NCBI GenBank assembly: GCA_006384855.1
Contig: VCJN01002251.1
Span: forward strand, 62,001 to 126,000
DNA length: 64,000 nt
DNA from: Tetraselmis striata
Lineage: Eukaryota > Chlorophyta > Chlorodendrophyceae > Chlorodendrales > Chlorodendraceae
Direction of reading: 5' to 3'
In this document: in pieces, positions 50,470 through 61,856 of the stretch
How positions within the stretch are numbered: the stretch's first letter is position 1
How the letters are laid out: the number at the start of each line of letters is the position of its first letter
Notes under the pieces: generated by a model
What the model saw: the letters and a program-made list of their open reading frames with translations, nothing else
Database searches by the model: none
What the model was told of the DNA's origin: nothing
Translations under genes and position numbers: made by a program

Positions 50470-50730
50470 ATCCCTTGTCCGCTCGGTTGATCGGTCGTCT
50501 CGTACGCGAGAAGTCCCGGAATCGATTCCTGGTCGATGTATTTCGGCAATATCGTCCCGGCGTGTCCTGGGTTTACCCAGTTGATGCCTTGGCCCTTCAG
50601 TGTTCGAATGAGGCCATGGTCTACGGGCTATGCCAGACCTACGACTGCAGTCGGCGCAATAGGTCAAGCGCTGGAGCGGCTTCGGCCGATGTCCCGGGGC
50701 GAACGTAACTTTTATGACTATTATGACTAT
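50470..50730 (+). repeat. Dispersed repeat with unoccupied DIRS-like insertion site
   Basis: Shares CGTCCCGGCGTGTCCTGG and everything from GTTGATGCC to the GGCGAAC box with the sequence flanking copy B at 25650-25670 and 28883-29040. Here it is uninterrupted at GTTTA/CCCAGTTGATG (50575/50576). The first 60 bp (TTGATCGGTCGTC, GGAATCGATTCC) look faintly like tRNA A and B boxes, so a tRNA-derived SINE head is possible. The tail has TTATGACTA repeats. Confidence 0.7.
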
Positions 50731-51721
50731 TATTTTCCATCTTTTTTCCTGTGTCGGTACCGACACATTTACACAGGCCGTATTTATTGTATCGGTTCCG
50801 ATACAGGTCTTCGGACGACGAATTCCCGACTACCCGCACGATGTACCCATAAGAATGTCTCAGGAGTCATGACCCAAACCGACAGACAAACTTTGCAGAG
50901 AAAAAGTACAAAAATCCCTGTGACGGGCTGCTGGGGAAACTTGATGAATTCGTACCGGAAACCGGCCCAGTTTACTCGAAATCCGAAATTTACTCGACAT
51001 CGTTATTTTGCTTAGTCAGTTACCATTACAATACCGATGCCGATACGATGCAGCAACGAGAATTGCATCGGTTCCGATACATTTCGTTGAACAGATTCTG
51101 TGACACAAGGAAGGAGGTCGTGACCCAAAACAATTGTATATGGAGAAGATGAAGAAGACCCAGGCATTTGCAAAGGCCCGAATGGTCAGGGGCGCTTGCT
51201 GCTCTGCTTGGACCAGCCAATGCTACGGGGCCGTGGCGATCGTTCCGATACTGGCCCTTTTTTGGTGACATCCTACGCACCCATATGGACGTCCGCCTAC
51301 ACTAGCGCGCCAAGCGGGCAGATATACACCGGACATCGCCTCGATTATGTGAGAATGTCTAGAGGCGCCAGTGGGTGGTGCTTGAGGCTGCCACATGGCC
51401 GAGATTGCGGTCGTTTGGGCTTGGGTGCCCGCTGAACATGCGGCGGGTTTTATCATCCGTCGGTAGAAGAAACGATGGAGACTATGACCAATAATTAAAT
51501 GGCTATTTAAGCAAAATAATGTATATATATCAAATAAGAATTGGGATACGAGTACGCCTACACCGCAGTATGATGTTGATGTGGCCCATCATGCCCTCCA
51601 TGAGTGGGGTTTGGGTGCCCATACGCAAAAAACGTCACGCCCTTAAGCTTTAAACAAAATGTAAGAGGTATGTATTTTTCGCGCGAGTACGGAGCATCGG
51701 GTAAATATATGTAATAATAAA
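50731..51721. other. Spacer, no gene
   Basis: Several short GGTTCCGATAC / GGTACCGATAC boxes (50756-51090) suggest decayed repeats. No gene was recognised. Confidence 0.5.
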
Positions 51722-51785
51722 TAAGTTCGGCCCAGATCATCGGCCGAAACCGCCCCAACACCACTTGACCTTGTGCGCCAGCTGC
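51722..51785 (-). repeat. Partial inverted copy of the 50.5-kb dispersed repeat
   Basis: The minus strand reads GCGCACAAGGTCAAGTGGTG then GGCGGTTTCGGCCGATG, matching the right half of the repeat at 28960-29010. Confidence 0.6.
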
Positions 51786-51815
51786 TGCAGTCATCCTGGG
51801 TTTGGCAACACAGCC

Positions 51816-51988
51816 CTTAAATTGAAATTGATTACAACGTGCTGGTCTGCTGCTCTCCACCGCTCAGACTGAGTTCTTCTTAGAGGCATGCCATCTGCGA
51901 CCATACTAGGGAACACATACAGTATAATTACAGTTGAAGGTTCCAGCCATACATGCATGCTCTTTTGTTTCCAAACCCCGCCTCCTTC
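51816..51988 (-). mobile_element. 5'-truncated non-LTR 3' end
   Basis: Aligned to 7923-8095, the 3' end of the ORF1-only element. It has the TTGAAATTGATTACAACGT junction (shorter tail), GACTGAGTT, GGGAACAC and CCTCCTTCCA at the truncation point. Only about 170 bp remain, as is usual for abortive target-primed reverse transcription. No convincing target duplication was found. Confidence 0.7.
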
Positions 51989-52739
51989 CATTATCATGTT
52001 AATATCAATAGCTGTGTTGTTTCCGGATAACTACAGGTAGTCGCCAGTTCGAGGGAGTGCCGCAAATTGGCAGTATGGGGTTTACGAATAATGAAGTTTC
52101 ATGTACATCGATAATGCACCGGTACCGCGCAAATTTTGGTCGTCGTGCTGCGTCTTGGCTCCACTTGCCACCATCGCTGAAGATATCCATTAGGTCGCGG
52201 CGCTTATCGCCCCACCGTGCCGGCTGTGGCGGTCCGCCAGCCTCGGCCGCGGTCCGCCGATGCGGCCTCCATCTCGCCCACCTACTGAGCTCTTGCGTTA
52301 GGATCCCCAAGATGGACTGGAGGGGAAAAGGCGGGCACCCCCCCCCCCCCCCCTGCGCCACGTCCGCGTGATGTCGCTCCGTGGTCGGCAGGCCGGTTCT
52401 GCTCGCCCCCACGCCGCTCACCTCCGCAACGCGCCTCGTCGTTGTAGCCGCATGTTCAGGGTAAGGCCGAGCTTGCCGCGAGCTGACTCCTCCCGATGCA
52501 TGGCGATGCACTCCGGCTTCTGTCTCTTGGCCCCTTAGTCGCTGCCACGACGCCCGGCCTCTCCGCCCCCGAACGCCTTGCCCCTCTTGCCCCGAAAGTG
52601 CCGGGCTTACGTCCCCTGGCGCTCGCCGCCCTCACCCGTTCTCACGGGATGGCTGAGGGTTATTTCCTGGGTGTTCCGAACGGGTCGGCCGCAGGGCGCC
52701 GCCGAACACTCCGTTGTACTAGGCCATGATTCGAGTGAT
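51989..52739. other. Spacer, no gene
   Basis: Contains a poly-C run at about 52339-52354. The open frames here are unsupported. Confidence 0.5.
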
Positions 52740-52945
52740 TCACATGTTGAACAAATACGGGTAGGGGGTACGCCAGATCTTCTTCAGGTCGATCACAGGT
52801 CGTACCGGAGTACGAGAACACGACTTTATTTTGAACAACCCTTGCGAGTAGGATGCCTCCGTCCGAGTCGTACACAACCCCCCTCCCCACCCGTAGGCGG
52901 ATCTCGGAGAGGCCAACGCAAGATCAAGGTCGTACAAGAATTATT
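52740..52945 (-). repeat. Dispersed repeat, copy 2 (partner 15435-15600)
   Basis: The minus strand reads CTTGTACGACCTTGATCTTG, then TCCGCCTACGGGTGGGGAGG, aligned to 15435-15600. The two copies differ by many substitutions and a small indel. Confidence 0.6.
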
Positions 52946-53184
52946 TTAAGCAACTCCCCGTATATGGCTACTGCCCGGCGGCGCGAAAAGGCGCTACCAT
53001 GACTATATGAGTATTATTTGAAAAGCCCCCCGTAGGGCTCCCAGGATCCAAGGACCCGCCATAGCCGGCCACCCCGCTCAGCCCCCTTCCACACCCAGCC
53101 GGGAACGGGTCTTAGGGGTTACCAGCGCCCACCACGTGGAGGTGCGAGTGGTGCCGCCGTAGGCCTTGAAACATCAGCGAGTAA

Positions 53185-53245
53185 TCCTTACCTCATTCGA
53201 ACCCCGAAGGGCTATCATTGCATCAACCATGCAAACCCGGCCCGG
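53185..53245 (-). repeat. Partial inverted copy of the 50.5-kb dispersed repeat
   Basis: The minus strand contains GTTGATGCAATGATAGCCCT then TCGGGGTTCGAATGAGG, the block next to the DIRS-like insertion point. Confidence 0.65.
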
Positions 53246-53287
53246 AACACACGGCAGAGCACCAGGTCGTCGGCGGCGCGGCATATG

Positions 53288-53627
53288 TTATGTTTACTAC
53301 CCGTAGTTGGGGTTTCCTCTTCCGTTATCTACTTAGCAGTTCGGCACCAGTACGGCACTTGTATGCTCACGTGGCGTGCCCGGACCGCCCGAGGAGCTGC
53401 ATTGACCCATCCAACAGCACCTCGGCGATTTTATCGTCCGGCGGAGTTTGTCGTACGCCCATACGGCACTACTCCGCGCGCGGTTATCCGACGCAGCCAT
53501 CCCGGGTAGCGCGGCTCCCGCATGATGCTTCATCGTGTGCTTGCAAGCACCAAGCAGGGGCTTGTCTGTCTCTATATTTCTTTGTCGCGGTGCACCCACC
53601 ATGGGGTCGCGCCGCGACAGAGCTCGT
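53288..53627 (+). repeat. Direct repeat (about 340 bp), left copy
   Basis: From TGTTTACTACC to GCCGCGACAG. It aligns along its whole length to 55517-55857 with substitutions and small indels. It begins TG and ends CA, LTR-like, but no matching target duplication is seen. Confidence 0.75.
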
Positions 53628-53939
53628 GTCTTCGTGACATGCAAGGTCTCTGGTGTACAAGCCACTCAGAAGTGATGCCCCGCGCCTTGCTCGAGGACAA
53701 GTCTTGTTGGCTAGGAGGCGGTCACAACTGTCCAGCGTGAACCGTGCGCCGGCTAGTCAAGCCGACAACCAATATCTCACACGAACGACGACCGCTCGAC
53801 TGATTCGGGGGGGACACTCTTCACGCCTCGCGACACAAGAGGCCCCCATGCCGCCGGCCTTCGGCTCGCCGGCGACTATGACGACTGCCAATTCCGCGCA
53901 TGCAGGAACAATCAATGCGCCGATGGTATCTGCGGCTTC

Positions 53940-55290
53940 GACGCGCTTAGGCCCACAACCGGGCAACCCCTCGCAGCCCCATGCACGCAGCTGGTCGGCG
54001 CGAGCCGGCCATTATTGTATGCCGCCCCAGGCTACCCACGCACGCGGTCGGCCGGCGCCAAAATTCCTCCTCCGCAGCTGGTCGTCACCATCGAGCCGCC
54101 ACTGCATTCATTGTGTACCCCCGGTTGCTTTCGCAACCCGAGTACGCAGCTGGTCGGCGCCATCAAGCTGCCACTGCACCCCGCGTGCCGGTTGCTTCCG
54201 CGGCATGGGCACGCTCTTGGTCGGCGCCATTGGGCAGTCACTCGATCTTGTGCCATAGTTGCTTCCGCAGCTTGAGCACGCAGCTGATCGTTGCCATCGG
54301 GCCGCCAGTGCACCCTTTGTCCTTGTCGCTTCCACGGCATGGAAACGCAGTGGGTCGGCGCCATCAGGCTGCAATTGTGTGACAGTTATACGATTACGAT
54401 ACACTACGAGTTAGTACCTATACAATGTGTACGAATACTAGTACAAAGTGTACCTGCGACTACGGGTATATGTACCATATAATGCTGCCATGTGGTAAAC
54501 GTTGTGCTGATTAGCCAATATATGTAGTCGCATGTACGCATTGTATAGCCGTAGTCGCGGGTACACTTTGTACTAGTACTCACAGCTACTAATTCGTAGT
54601 ATATCGTACTCGGATAATTGTCACAACTGCACCATGTGCCACGGTTGCCTCCGCAGCATGAGCACGTAGTTGGTCGGCGCCAACGGCCGCCACTGCACCA
54701 TGTGCCCCGGTTGCTGTCGTAGCCCGGGCACGCCGCTGGTCGGCGCCATCGGACAGCCACTGCAACATGTGCCACTGTCGCTTCCGCATCCCGAGCATGC
54801 ACTTGGTCGGCGCCAACGGGCCGTCACTGCACCATGTGCCCCTAGTCGCTTTCGCGACCCGGGCATGTAGCAGCTGGTTGGCGCCAACACGCCGCCGCTA
54901 CACGTCCCCCGTCGCTTTCGCATCCCGAACACGCAATTGGCCAGCGCCATTAGGCCGCCAGTGCACCATGTGCCCATGGTCTCTTCCGCGGCCCGGGCAC
55001 GCAGCTGGTGGGCGCCGTCATTATGCCGTCGCTGCACCCTATGCCCAGGCGCTCCCGCGGCTCGGGCACGATGTGGGTCGGCGCTTCACGTTGTGCCCGG
55101 TCCCTTTCGCAGCATGGGCATGCAGATAGTCTCCGCCATCGGCCCGCCATTACACCGTATGCCTTGGTCGCTTCCGCGGTCCGGGGCACATGGTGCAGTA
55201 GCGCCAACATGCCGCGGCTGCAAGTTGTGCCCCGGTTGCTTTCACATCCCGGGCTCGGAGTTGGTCGGCGACGTCATGCCATCGCTGCAC
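53940..55290 (+). repeat. Degenerate tandem array, period about 67 bp, about 17 copies
   Basis: The unit contains GGTCGGCGCCATCGGGCCGC, CACTGCACCATGTGCCC and GTTGCTTCCGCAGCCCGGGC. The GGTCGGCGCC box recurs at about 54151, 54219, 54353, 54672, 54739, 54807, 54876 and onward to 55264. Units are diverged, so the array is old. It is interrupted by a foldback element at 54373-54627 and bounded by 340-bp direct repeats. The long open frame through it (54937-55992) is a repeat artefact. Confidence 0.85.
54373..54627. mobile_element. Foldback MITE inside the 67-bp array
   Basis: The left arm (TGTGACAGTTATACGATTAC onward) and right arm (ending GATAATTGTCACA) are imperfect inverted repeats of about 90 bp that share ACTAGTACAAAGTGTAC. 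The flanking array sequence resumes in phase. CTGC on both sides may be a 4-bp target duplication. No coding capacity. Confidence 0.7.
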
Positions 55291-55516
55291 GCTTGGATCT
55301 TCGGGCTGCCCATGCTGCACCCCCAATCTTGCGCGGAACTGGCTACACACTACATCGTCCACTTCTCCCGCCCGCCCTTCGCACGCCGCACCATGCGCGA
55401 CGGTAGCCAGCCGTTTCTTTCTCCGGCTGGGCGGTGGTTGCTCTCCCGCCCGACCGCCGCCTTGCGGCCGGCGCCCAAGATATGTCTCGGCAATGTTCAT
55501 GCGCCCCTACCTCCCT

Positions 55517-55857
55517 TGAAATGTTTACTACCAGTAGTTGCTTGGGGTACCCTTGTCTACTTAGCAGTCGCGGTACGACACCGGTACGGCACCAGCATTA
55601 TCGCGTGGCGTGAGAGTACCGCCCGAGGAGATGTATCGACCCAACAGCACCTCGGCGATTTCATCGTCCGGCAGAAGTTGCCGTACGCCCGTACAACACC
55701 ACCCCGCAAGCGGTTACCCGACGACGCAGCCATCCCGGGTAGCAGTAATGCTTCTGCATCATTCTTCGTCGTGTGCTTGAAAGCACCAGGGGGCTCGTCT
55801 GCCCCCATCTTCCTTTGTCGCGGCGCACCCACGATGGGGTCACGCCGCGACAGCCAC
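55517..55857 (+). repeat. Direct repeat (about 340 bp), right copy
   Basis: Partner of 53288-53627. With it, this brackets the 67-bp array. Confidence 0.75.
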
Positions 55858-56122
55858 ACCCACCATCCCCTCACGTTCATTTTCGCTGGTCTGCCTCTAA
55901 GGCTTTCTGGCCCCTCCCAACAGCTTGTAATAATGCTAAATTACCTTTTCAACAATGTTAGTGCCTGCGCCGCCCGTATTTATTATTATTGAAATTCGAG
56001 TCAGCACATACTCACATGAGTACGGTATCCGGACTCGTACCCATCATACGGAAAATTGACGACGGCAACTACATATATCTGCCGTGCCCGTCAATCATCG
56101 TGGCGCACTACTTGCAACTGCA

Positions 56123-56123
<1 letters not shown>

Positions 56124-56190
<67 letters not shown>
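56124..56190. repeat. (TA)n microsatellite
   Basis: About 33 TA units. Confidence 0.95.
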
Positions 56191-56192
<2 letters not shown>

Positions 56193-57666
56193 TCTCCCAC
56201 AAAGTTAACCCTACACGAATCTGCACGTGGGCGCATCGTTGCGCACTAGCATACAGCCAAAACCACGTACAATCTTTAACTTATACCGAAGCTTAGCTTC
56301 GATGACCTTGGTTGAAGCACACCCTCCGAAAAAGTCGTGCTGATGCATAATTTGTTTCTGTAGTGCTCTTTTTTCGCTCACGGTGAAAATGCCGCTTTTC
56401 AGCAGAAATGTTGCACCATGCGAGTGCACGCGTTTCAGCTTCGTGGGCTGCACATGCCCCCAAGCTTTTACGCACGGATAACAAGATAATAAATGAATGA
56501 ATTGTGGGAGTGTTGTGCCATTTGGGTGATGACGTGGCATCGCAGCCGTGCACGCGCCACTACCCCTACAGTGTTGTCCGTGCTCGGAAGGGCCTAAAAC
56601 TGCAGTCCATTGGTAGTATAACACGCGACGCGCTATATGGCCCAAGCTTAACCAGGTGGAAAGCCCATATCAAAATCCTTCCGATACACTACTGCCACGA
56701 CGTAGCGCGGGAGGTGTGGGAAAAAGATAGGCATTGTGCCGAGCACCAACTACTGCGAAATCGCAGAAATCTCTAAGCATATTGCGAGCACAAAAATGTG
56801 TTAATTTGGGAAAGCGCTATAATGAAGAGTTATTTGGTTACTTTAGACCTATAGTGGGCTCGAGTGTGACTGTGCGAGGCACTATGGGTTGCACTTAGGT
56901 GCCCATTACAAGGCGTAACATTGGGCTCCAAAGTTTAAAAACATGTTTTGAGTTCGTAGACCCCTTAAACGCTAGCAAATGGCAATTCTGAGCGCAAAAA
57001 TACAGGCAGCGTAAGTCCTCTAACCTGCGTGTCAGCGTTTTCGCCACGCGCTTCGTAACGCGACCTCGTACGCCTCAATCCGACACCGTTTCACGAAGAT
57101 ACGAAGATGCTTCTTGGCACACCTCCCAAAACTGCAATTGCATCAATATTTTTCCAACACTGACGGCGCTCATATTCATGTACCCTCTCGCACAAAGACT
57201 CATCTGTACTCAATAAAAAACACAGTGTAGTCGCATGACACCACTATGCCGGCGAATTTGGGAGAAAATCGTACCTATACTTGCCAAAAACCGTTATTCA
57301 TATGCTCCGAACCCGCTTACAATGCTAAGAATGGGGCACTGTTGCAGCTGTTTTACCACTTTATCACACACATCTCCGGCCCAAAATCCCAGCATTTACC
57401 AATTTAAGACGATACGCTCGGCGGCTATTGAGTGTATCTGCGGTCGGTTGAATGGCATCCAATTGACGTATCCCCGCCTAAAGGTGAATTCCGGCGTTTT
57501 GTGTGATTGAGGGGCAAGAATTTTGTGGGGGGTGTATGGCTAGTCGTGGCTAGCAGTCCATCGTCAGCATCAAATTATTATCGTCGTCGCTATTATATGG
57601 TTTCGATTATACTGGATTTCTGGCATCATTTATATCCTACTACCAGGTACTGTGGTACAGTAGGGG

Positions 57667-57755
57667 ATTTTCATTTTTTACATCAGGGCTTAAACATATG
57701 CGCACTAAACAGAACTAGTCGCTAGCAGCAACTATGAAATGTTGCCAGCACATGG
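57667..57755 (+). repeat. Dispersed repeat (partner 33012-33098)
   Basis: Homologous to 33012-33098. The Copia element is inserted at or next to its end. Confidence 0.7.
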
Positions 57756-57756
57756 G

Positions 57757-57761
57757 AGATG
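57757..57761. repeat. Copia target-site duplication, left (AGATG)
   Basis: AGATG, repeated at 63188-63192. Confidence 0.85.
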
Positions 57762-58029
57762 TATTATAGTACAGCAGTACTAGCGCATCGCAGTGTGCAA
57801 CGGTGTGCACTGCAGTGTGCAACAAGTGCACACTGCAGTGTATAGTGTGCGCATGTGCACTGCGACAGCAGTATCCTGGGCGCCCGCCAGGTGCGCGCGC
57901 CGCTACATGGCGGCGCGGGCGCTGCGGGCGCCGCTCACTTCCTTTAACCTCACCGCATCCTCCTGCCCCTCCCACTCGGCTGCCCCTCGTCAGGGGCCCA
58001 CGCCCGTGCCCTGCACCAGGGCCATAAGA
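57762..58029 (+). repeat. Copia 5' LTR
   Basis: 268 bp, from TATTATAGTAC to CCATAAGA. Termini are not the usual TG..CA. It contains several GTGCAC/TGCAGTGTGC boxes. Confidence 0.95.
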
Positions 58030-58154
58030 GGTTATGATGCCCTCCTAGCCTCACAGCGTCGCTTCCCGCTGTGTGCTCCGTCTCGTCGCGCCGCGCCCGC
58101 CTGCACGGCGCGCCATCTTGGCCCTGTCGCCCGGTTTTTTCCGTGAGCGTTTGT

Positions 58155-58920
58155 ATGTCCGACAGCCCGCCCCCGCCGCCGCCAGGCGCAGGCGGATCAT
58201 CCGACCAGTGGCCCGCACTCGGTCAGTCCTTTGGCCCCCTGTCCCCTGCCTCCTGGGGGCAAGTCAGCTCCGCAGCGGCACAGCGCGCCGTGCAGATCCA
58301 GCAAGCTGCCTCAGCCGAGCAGATGTCCCAGATGGTCGCGGAGATGCGCACCATCGCGCACGATGCTGCCACTGCCGCCACCCGCGCGGTAGTGCAGGAG
58401 CTGCGCCAGCCCTCGCTCTCGCCCAAGCCTGACCCATGCGACACAGCACACCATGCCGCCACGTCCGCCCCTGCTCCTGCTCTGGTTCCTGCTTCCATGC
58501 CGCCCCCGCTCTCTCCTGGTTCCCTTGGTGACGATCTTGGCGCTCTCCCTGTCGCGCCCCCTCGCCAGCTCGGCGCGCATGACCTTGGCCGCTCCCTCAA
58601 GACCGCTCTCTCCCAGTTCTCGACAACTGACTCCTGGCCCATCTACCGCGACGATTTCCTCGCCCACCTGACGACTGTCAACCCCGTCCTTGTCGCTGTC
58701 CTCCTTGGGGCTCGTCCACCAGCACACGGCCTGACCGCGGAATCGTTCAGTCTCTTGCAGTAACAGCTCTCCGCCACGCTCACTTTTGTCATGAAGTCTC
58801 ATCCGACGGCTGCCACACGCCTCCGGAACTTGAGGCGCTCGGACACCTTCGCTGCCGCCGACAACCCCGGCACCCTGGCTTGGGACCAGCTGTGCACATA
58901 CACACCTCGACTGCCGAGGC
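58155..58920 (+). pseudogene. Copia gag, N-terminal part
   Basis: From the ATG at 58155 (MSDSPPPPPPGAGG) the frame is open to a TAA at 58761. It continues after the stop (QLSATLTFVMKSHPTAATRL) and is then replaced by the next frame near 58900. A Gln/Ala-rich helical segment (AAAQRAVQIQQAASAEQMSQ) could be a coiled coil. The region before DSWPIYRDDFLAHL resembles the start of the Copia capsid. The stop may be real decay or a base-call error. Confidence 0.75.
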
Positions 58921-60873
58921 GTGGCTCGCACTGTGCGCCACCTGTTGGCTCTCCAGCAGCCGCAGTCACCGTCTGAGGATCAGGGGGCCTTCACCCAGCG
59001 CATGCTGAACGCCTATCACGAGCTCAACGACAGCCATGTCTCCCTGCACTCCAACGTGCTCCACGAGAACGTGCTCGTCGCTGCTACCCTCGCTGGCATG
59101 CACAACACAGTCGCCAGAGACACCATACTCTCCGCCCTCGACGCAGCCGAGACTCGGGCGGAGGACATCTCCTACGGCCGCCTGTGCGACATGATGCACC
59201 GCCACCCAACGACTCCCGACAGCAAGCCAACCCGCCCCGGCCAAGACGTTGCCGCCTTCGCTGCGGCTATGCACACTCAGCTGCACTCGCAGGTGGAGGC
59301 TGCGGTCGTCGCCGCTATGGCCCGTGCCCCCCCTCCGGCTCGACCCCCCTACGCTCGTCCTCCCCGTGGTGGCCCGCAGAACAACGCCCGGCAGCATCCG
59401 CCCACGACCCCGTGCCGCATCTGCGAATCGCAAGGGAAGGGCAAGCGTTTCCACTGGCATGCGCACTGCCCCCTGAACCAGGCTCCGGCTGCGCCAACTG
59501 TTGCGCCGCCTCCTGCCCCCGCCACTCATCAAGCTGTTGTTTCTCCCGTGTCGGCTGCGTCGGCGTTTTCCGATGAACTCTCCCAAATGATGGCCTTCCT
59601 CGGCAACCCGGACAGCGCAGCTCCTAACGCCATGATGGCACATGCGGGGCCGAGTGGCATCCATGCTGGTTTCCTTTCGGTATTCTGTGGGAAGGCCGCC
59701 GCCCCGCTCCCCGTCGCCGCCTCCGGCATGTTTCTTGTCGACGGTGGTGCCAACATCTTCATGGAACCCGACGTCTCGCGCTTCTGCGCCTACTCCCCCT
59801 TGACCACCCCGGTCCCGTGCTCTGGCCTCGGCGTTGACATCCTCGGCTTTGGCTCAATTGACGTCTCCGTTGTCTACACCGATGGTGTCAGCCGCCCCCT
59901 GACAGTGCGCGCGGCACATGCCCCCGGCATGACGGCCAGTGGCGCTCCTACCATCCTCTGTCAGGAATACCTTCGTCGCGAGCACGGCGTCAGCTTCTCG
60001 TATCCTGCTCGAGGGGCGCCCTCCGCCACGGACTCTCACGGCTCCCTTGTCCTCACCGTGGTCAATGACCTGCCCTTTCTCACCGGTGGCCACTCCGATT
60101 CTCCTGGTACAGCCCCTCCATCTGCGTGCCTTGCCTACAAGGGCCCGCCTGAGTCGCCGCCTGATGCCCATCGCTTGCACCTTCGCCTCGGCCACCCTGG
60201 CAGGGACGGCATGAAGGCCTTGCTTCGCTCGGAGTCCGTCGTTGGTGTTCCTGCTGCTGCGGATGCTACCTTGCCAGACTGCGAGCCCTGCATCATGGGC
60301 AAGTTGCGACACGCTAGCGTCTCTCGCGCTCCTGCCAGCGTTGTTCAGCCGTTCTCGGATTTTAGCTCTGATGTCTTCGGTCCCGTGGATGTCCCCGGGG
60401 TAGGTGGGGCCAAGTTCCTCCTCGGTGTAATCGATCACTACTCCAACTACATCTGGCTCGCTGCCCTCTCCTCCAAACGAGATATCATCACCCAGCTTCG
60501 CCTCGTCCTGCTGCAAATTCGCACCATCTGCTCGAAGGCCGGTCAGCGCCGCTTTGCCCCGTCCATCAAGTTTGACTGTGACCCCAACTACCTCGATACG
60601 GCCTGCCGGTCCATGGTTCGCGAGTGTGGCTTCTCTGATAGGTTCACTGCCCCATACGCTCACCACCAACTCGGTCGCGTCGAGCGTCGTTGGGGGAGTC
60701 TGGGTCAGCGAGCAGTCTGCCTCATGCAACATAGCCACGCGCCTCGCCGGTTCTGGGGCCTCGCCATGCGTCATTCTGCTTTCCTTGCGAACAGGCTTCC
60801 GTCCAACGGCCAACGGTGCTGGTGGAGTGCCCTATTGCCTCCTCCACGGCGTCCCGCAAGTCGATCTCAGTGA
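58921..60873 (+). pseudogene. Copia gag C-terminus, protease and integrase
   Basis: A 650-codon frame. In order: capsid remainder (LHENVLVAATLAGM); zinc-knuckle-like CRICESQGKGKRFHWHAHC; protease FLVDGGANIFM (Copia usually has D-S/T-G-A, here DGGA); the HHCC integrase zinc domain (HLRLGHPGRDGMKAL ... CEPCIMGK); and the integrase core with Asp in SSDVFGPV, Asp in KFDCDPNYLD and Glu in HHQLGRVERRWG. It ends by frame change near 60830. Confidence 0.88.
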
Positions 60874-61474
60874 CCTCCGTGTGTTCGGTTGCACTGCCTA
60901 CCTCCGTCTTGAGGACCGCTTTCATCTCAAACTCGAGCCCCGCGCTCTCAAGTGTATGCTGGTTGGTCAGTGCGATGACGGCCCTGGCTATTGGCTTTAT
61001 AATCTCCAGTCCGGCCGCGTCATTCGCTCCGTCCACGTTGCCTTCCTCGAGGGGATTCCGGCCCATGCGCCTCCGCCGTCCACACCAGCCGATGTGCCCC
61101 CATGTGCTCATCTCGCCGGTCCCTCCCAAGACGCGGCTCGCTTCGCTAGCCCTTTCGCGGCGGCTGCAGCCACAGCTACGCCGGTCTTCTCCCGTCCTAC
61201 CAAGCGCCCCGCGCCTCCGGCCAGCCCGGCCTCCGATTGGCATGAGCTGGACGCCTCGCCGGTACCTCCTGCCGTCGCTCCGGGCCAGTATCCTCCAGCG
61301 TCCCGCATCCCGGTGCCTGACACCATCAAGCAGGCGCTCGCTGGCAAATACCACAAAGAGTGGCGCGCATCTATCGTCAGTGAGCTCCGCTCCCTCCGCG
61401 CTCGAAACACCTTTGCCTACGCCCGTCTCCCGGTAGGTGGGACGGCATGCTATCGGCAACAAATGGGTCTTTAA
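60820..61474 (+). pseudogene. Copia integrase C-terminal region
   Basis: Frame of 60554-61474, meaningful from about 60820: LRVFGCTAYLRLEDRFHLKL and YWLYNLQSGRVIRSVHVAFL, the GKGY-like Copia integrase tail, then a Pro/Ala-rich linker and AGKYHKEWRASIVSELRSL at the RT entry. It gives way to the next frame around 61440. Confidence 0.8.
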
Positions 61475-61856
61475 GGTCAAGGCCAACTCCGATGGCAGCG
61501 TCAACATGTTCAAGGCCCGCCTAGTGGCTCAGGGTTTCAGCCAGCAAGCCGGGGTGGACTACCACGCCACTTTCTCCCCCGTCGTCAAGCTCAGCACCCT
61601 CCGCACGTGTCTGGCCGTGGCCGCTGCCCGCGGCATGCACATCCACCAGATCGACATTGAGACAGCCTTCCTGAACGCCTCCCTCAAAGAGGAGATCTAC
61701 ATGCGACAACCTAAGGGCGCCGAGGATGGCACGGACAACGTCCTTCGCCTCCTCAAGAGCATCTACGGTCTCAAACAAGCCTCCCGGGAGTGGTATGAGC
61801 TCATCCACAAAACGCTCACTGGTCTTGGCCTTGCGCGCTCCAACTCCGACTGACAT
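61437..61856 (+). pseudogene. Copia reverse transcriptase, N-terminal part
   Basis: AIGNKWVFKVKANSDGSV, KARLVAQGFSQQAGVDYHAT, FSPVVKLSTLR, HQIDIETAFLNASLKEEIYM and SIYGLKQASREWYE are classical Copia RT blocks 1-5. The frame ends at a TGA at about 61852. One extra base there restores continuity with the next segment. Confidence 0.92.

Larger units (their letters stand above)
55858..57756. other. Spacer with TA run, no recognised gene
   Basis: After the (TA)n run at 56124-56190 the composition becomes AT-richer than the genic parts. A 144-codon frame on the minus strand (56645-56211) shows no domain. A dispersed repeat is at 57667-57755. Confidence 0.5.

Noticed and set aside
53940-55290. CRISPR-like array
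   Set aside because: Units are contiguous and diverged with no unique spacers, and the genome is eukaryotic.
53288-55857. Calling a definite LTR retrotransposon
   Set aside because: The 340-bp repeats are LTR-like, but no target duplication, primer-binding site or coding region was found. Kept only as a finding.
54937-55992. 351-codon frame in the 67-bp array
   Set aside because: It is repetitive by origin. The array period of about 67 bp is not a multiple of three in most units, so the peptide is not a true repeat protein.
56211-56645. 144-codon minus-strand frame
   Set aside because: No recognisable domain or supporting splice or poly(A) signals. Reported only as spacer.
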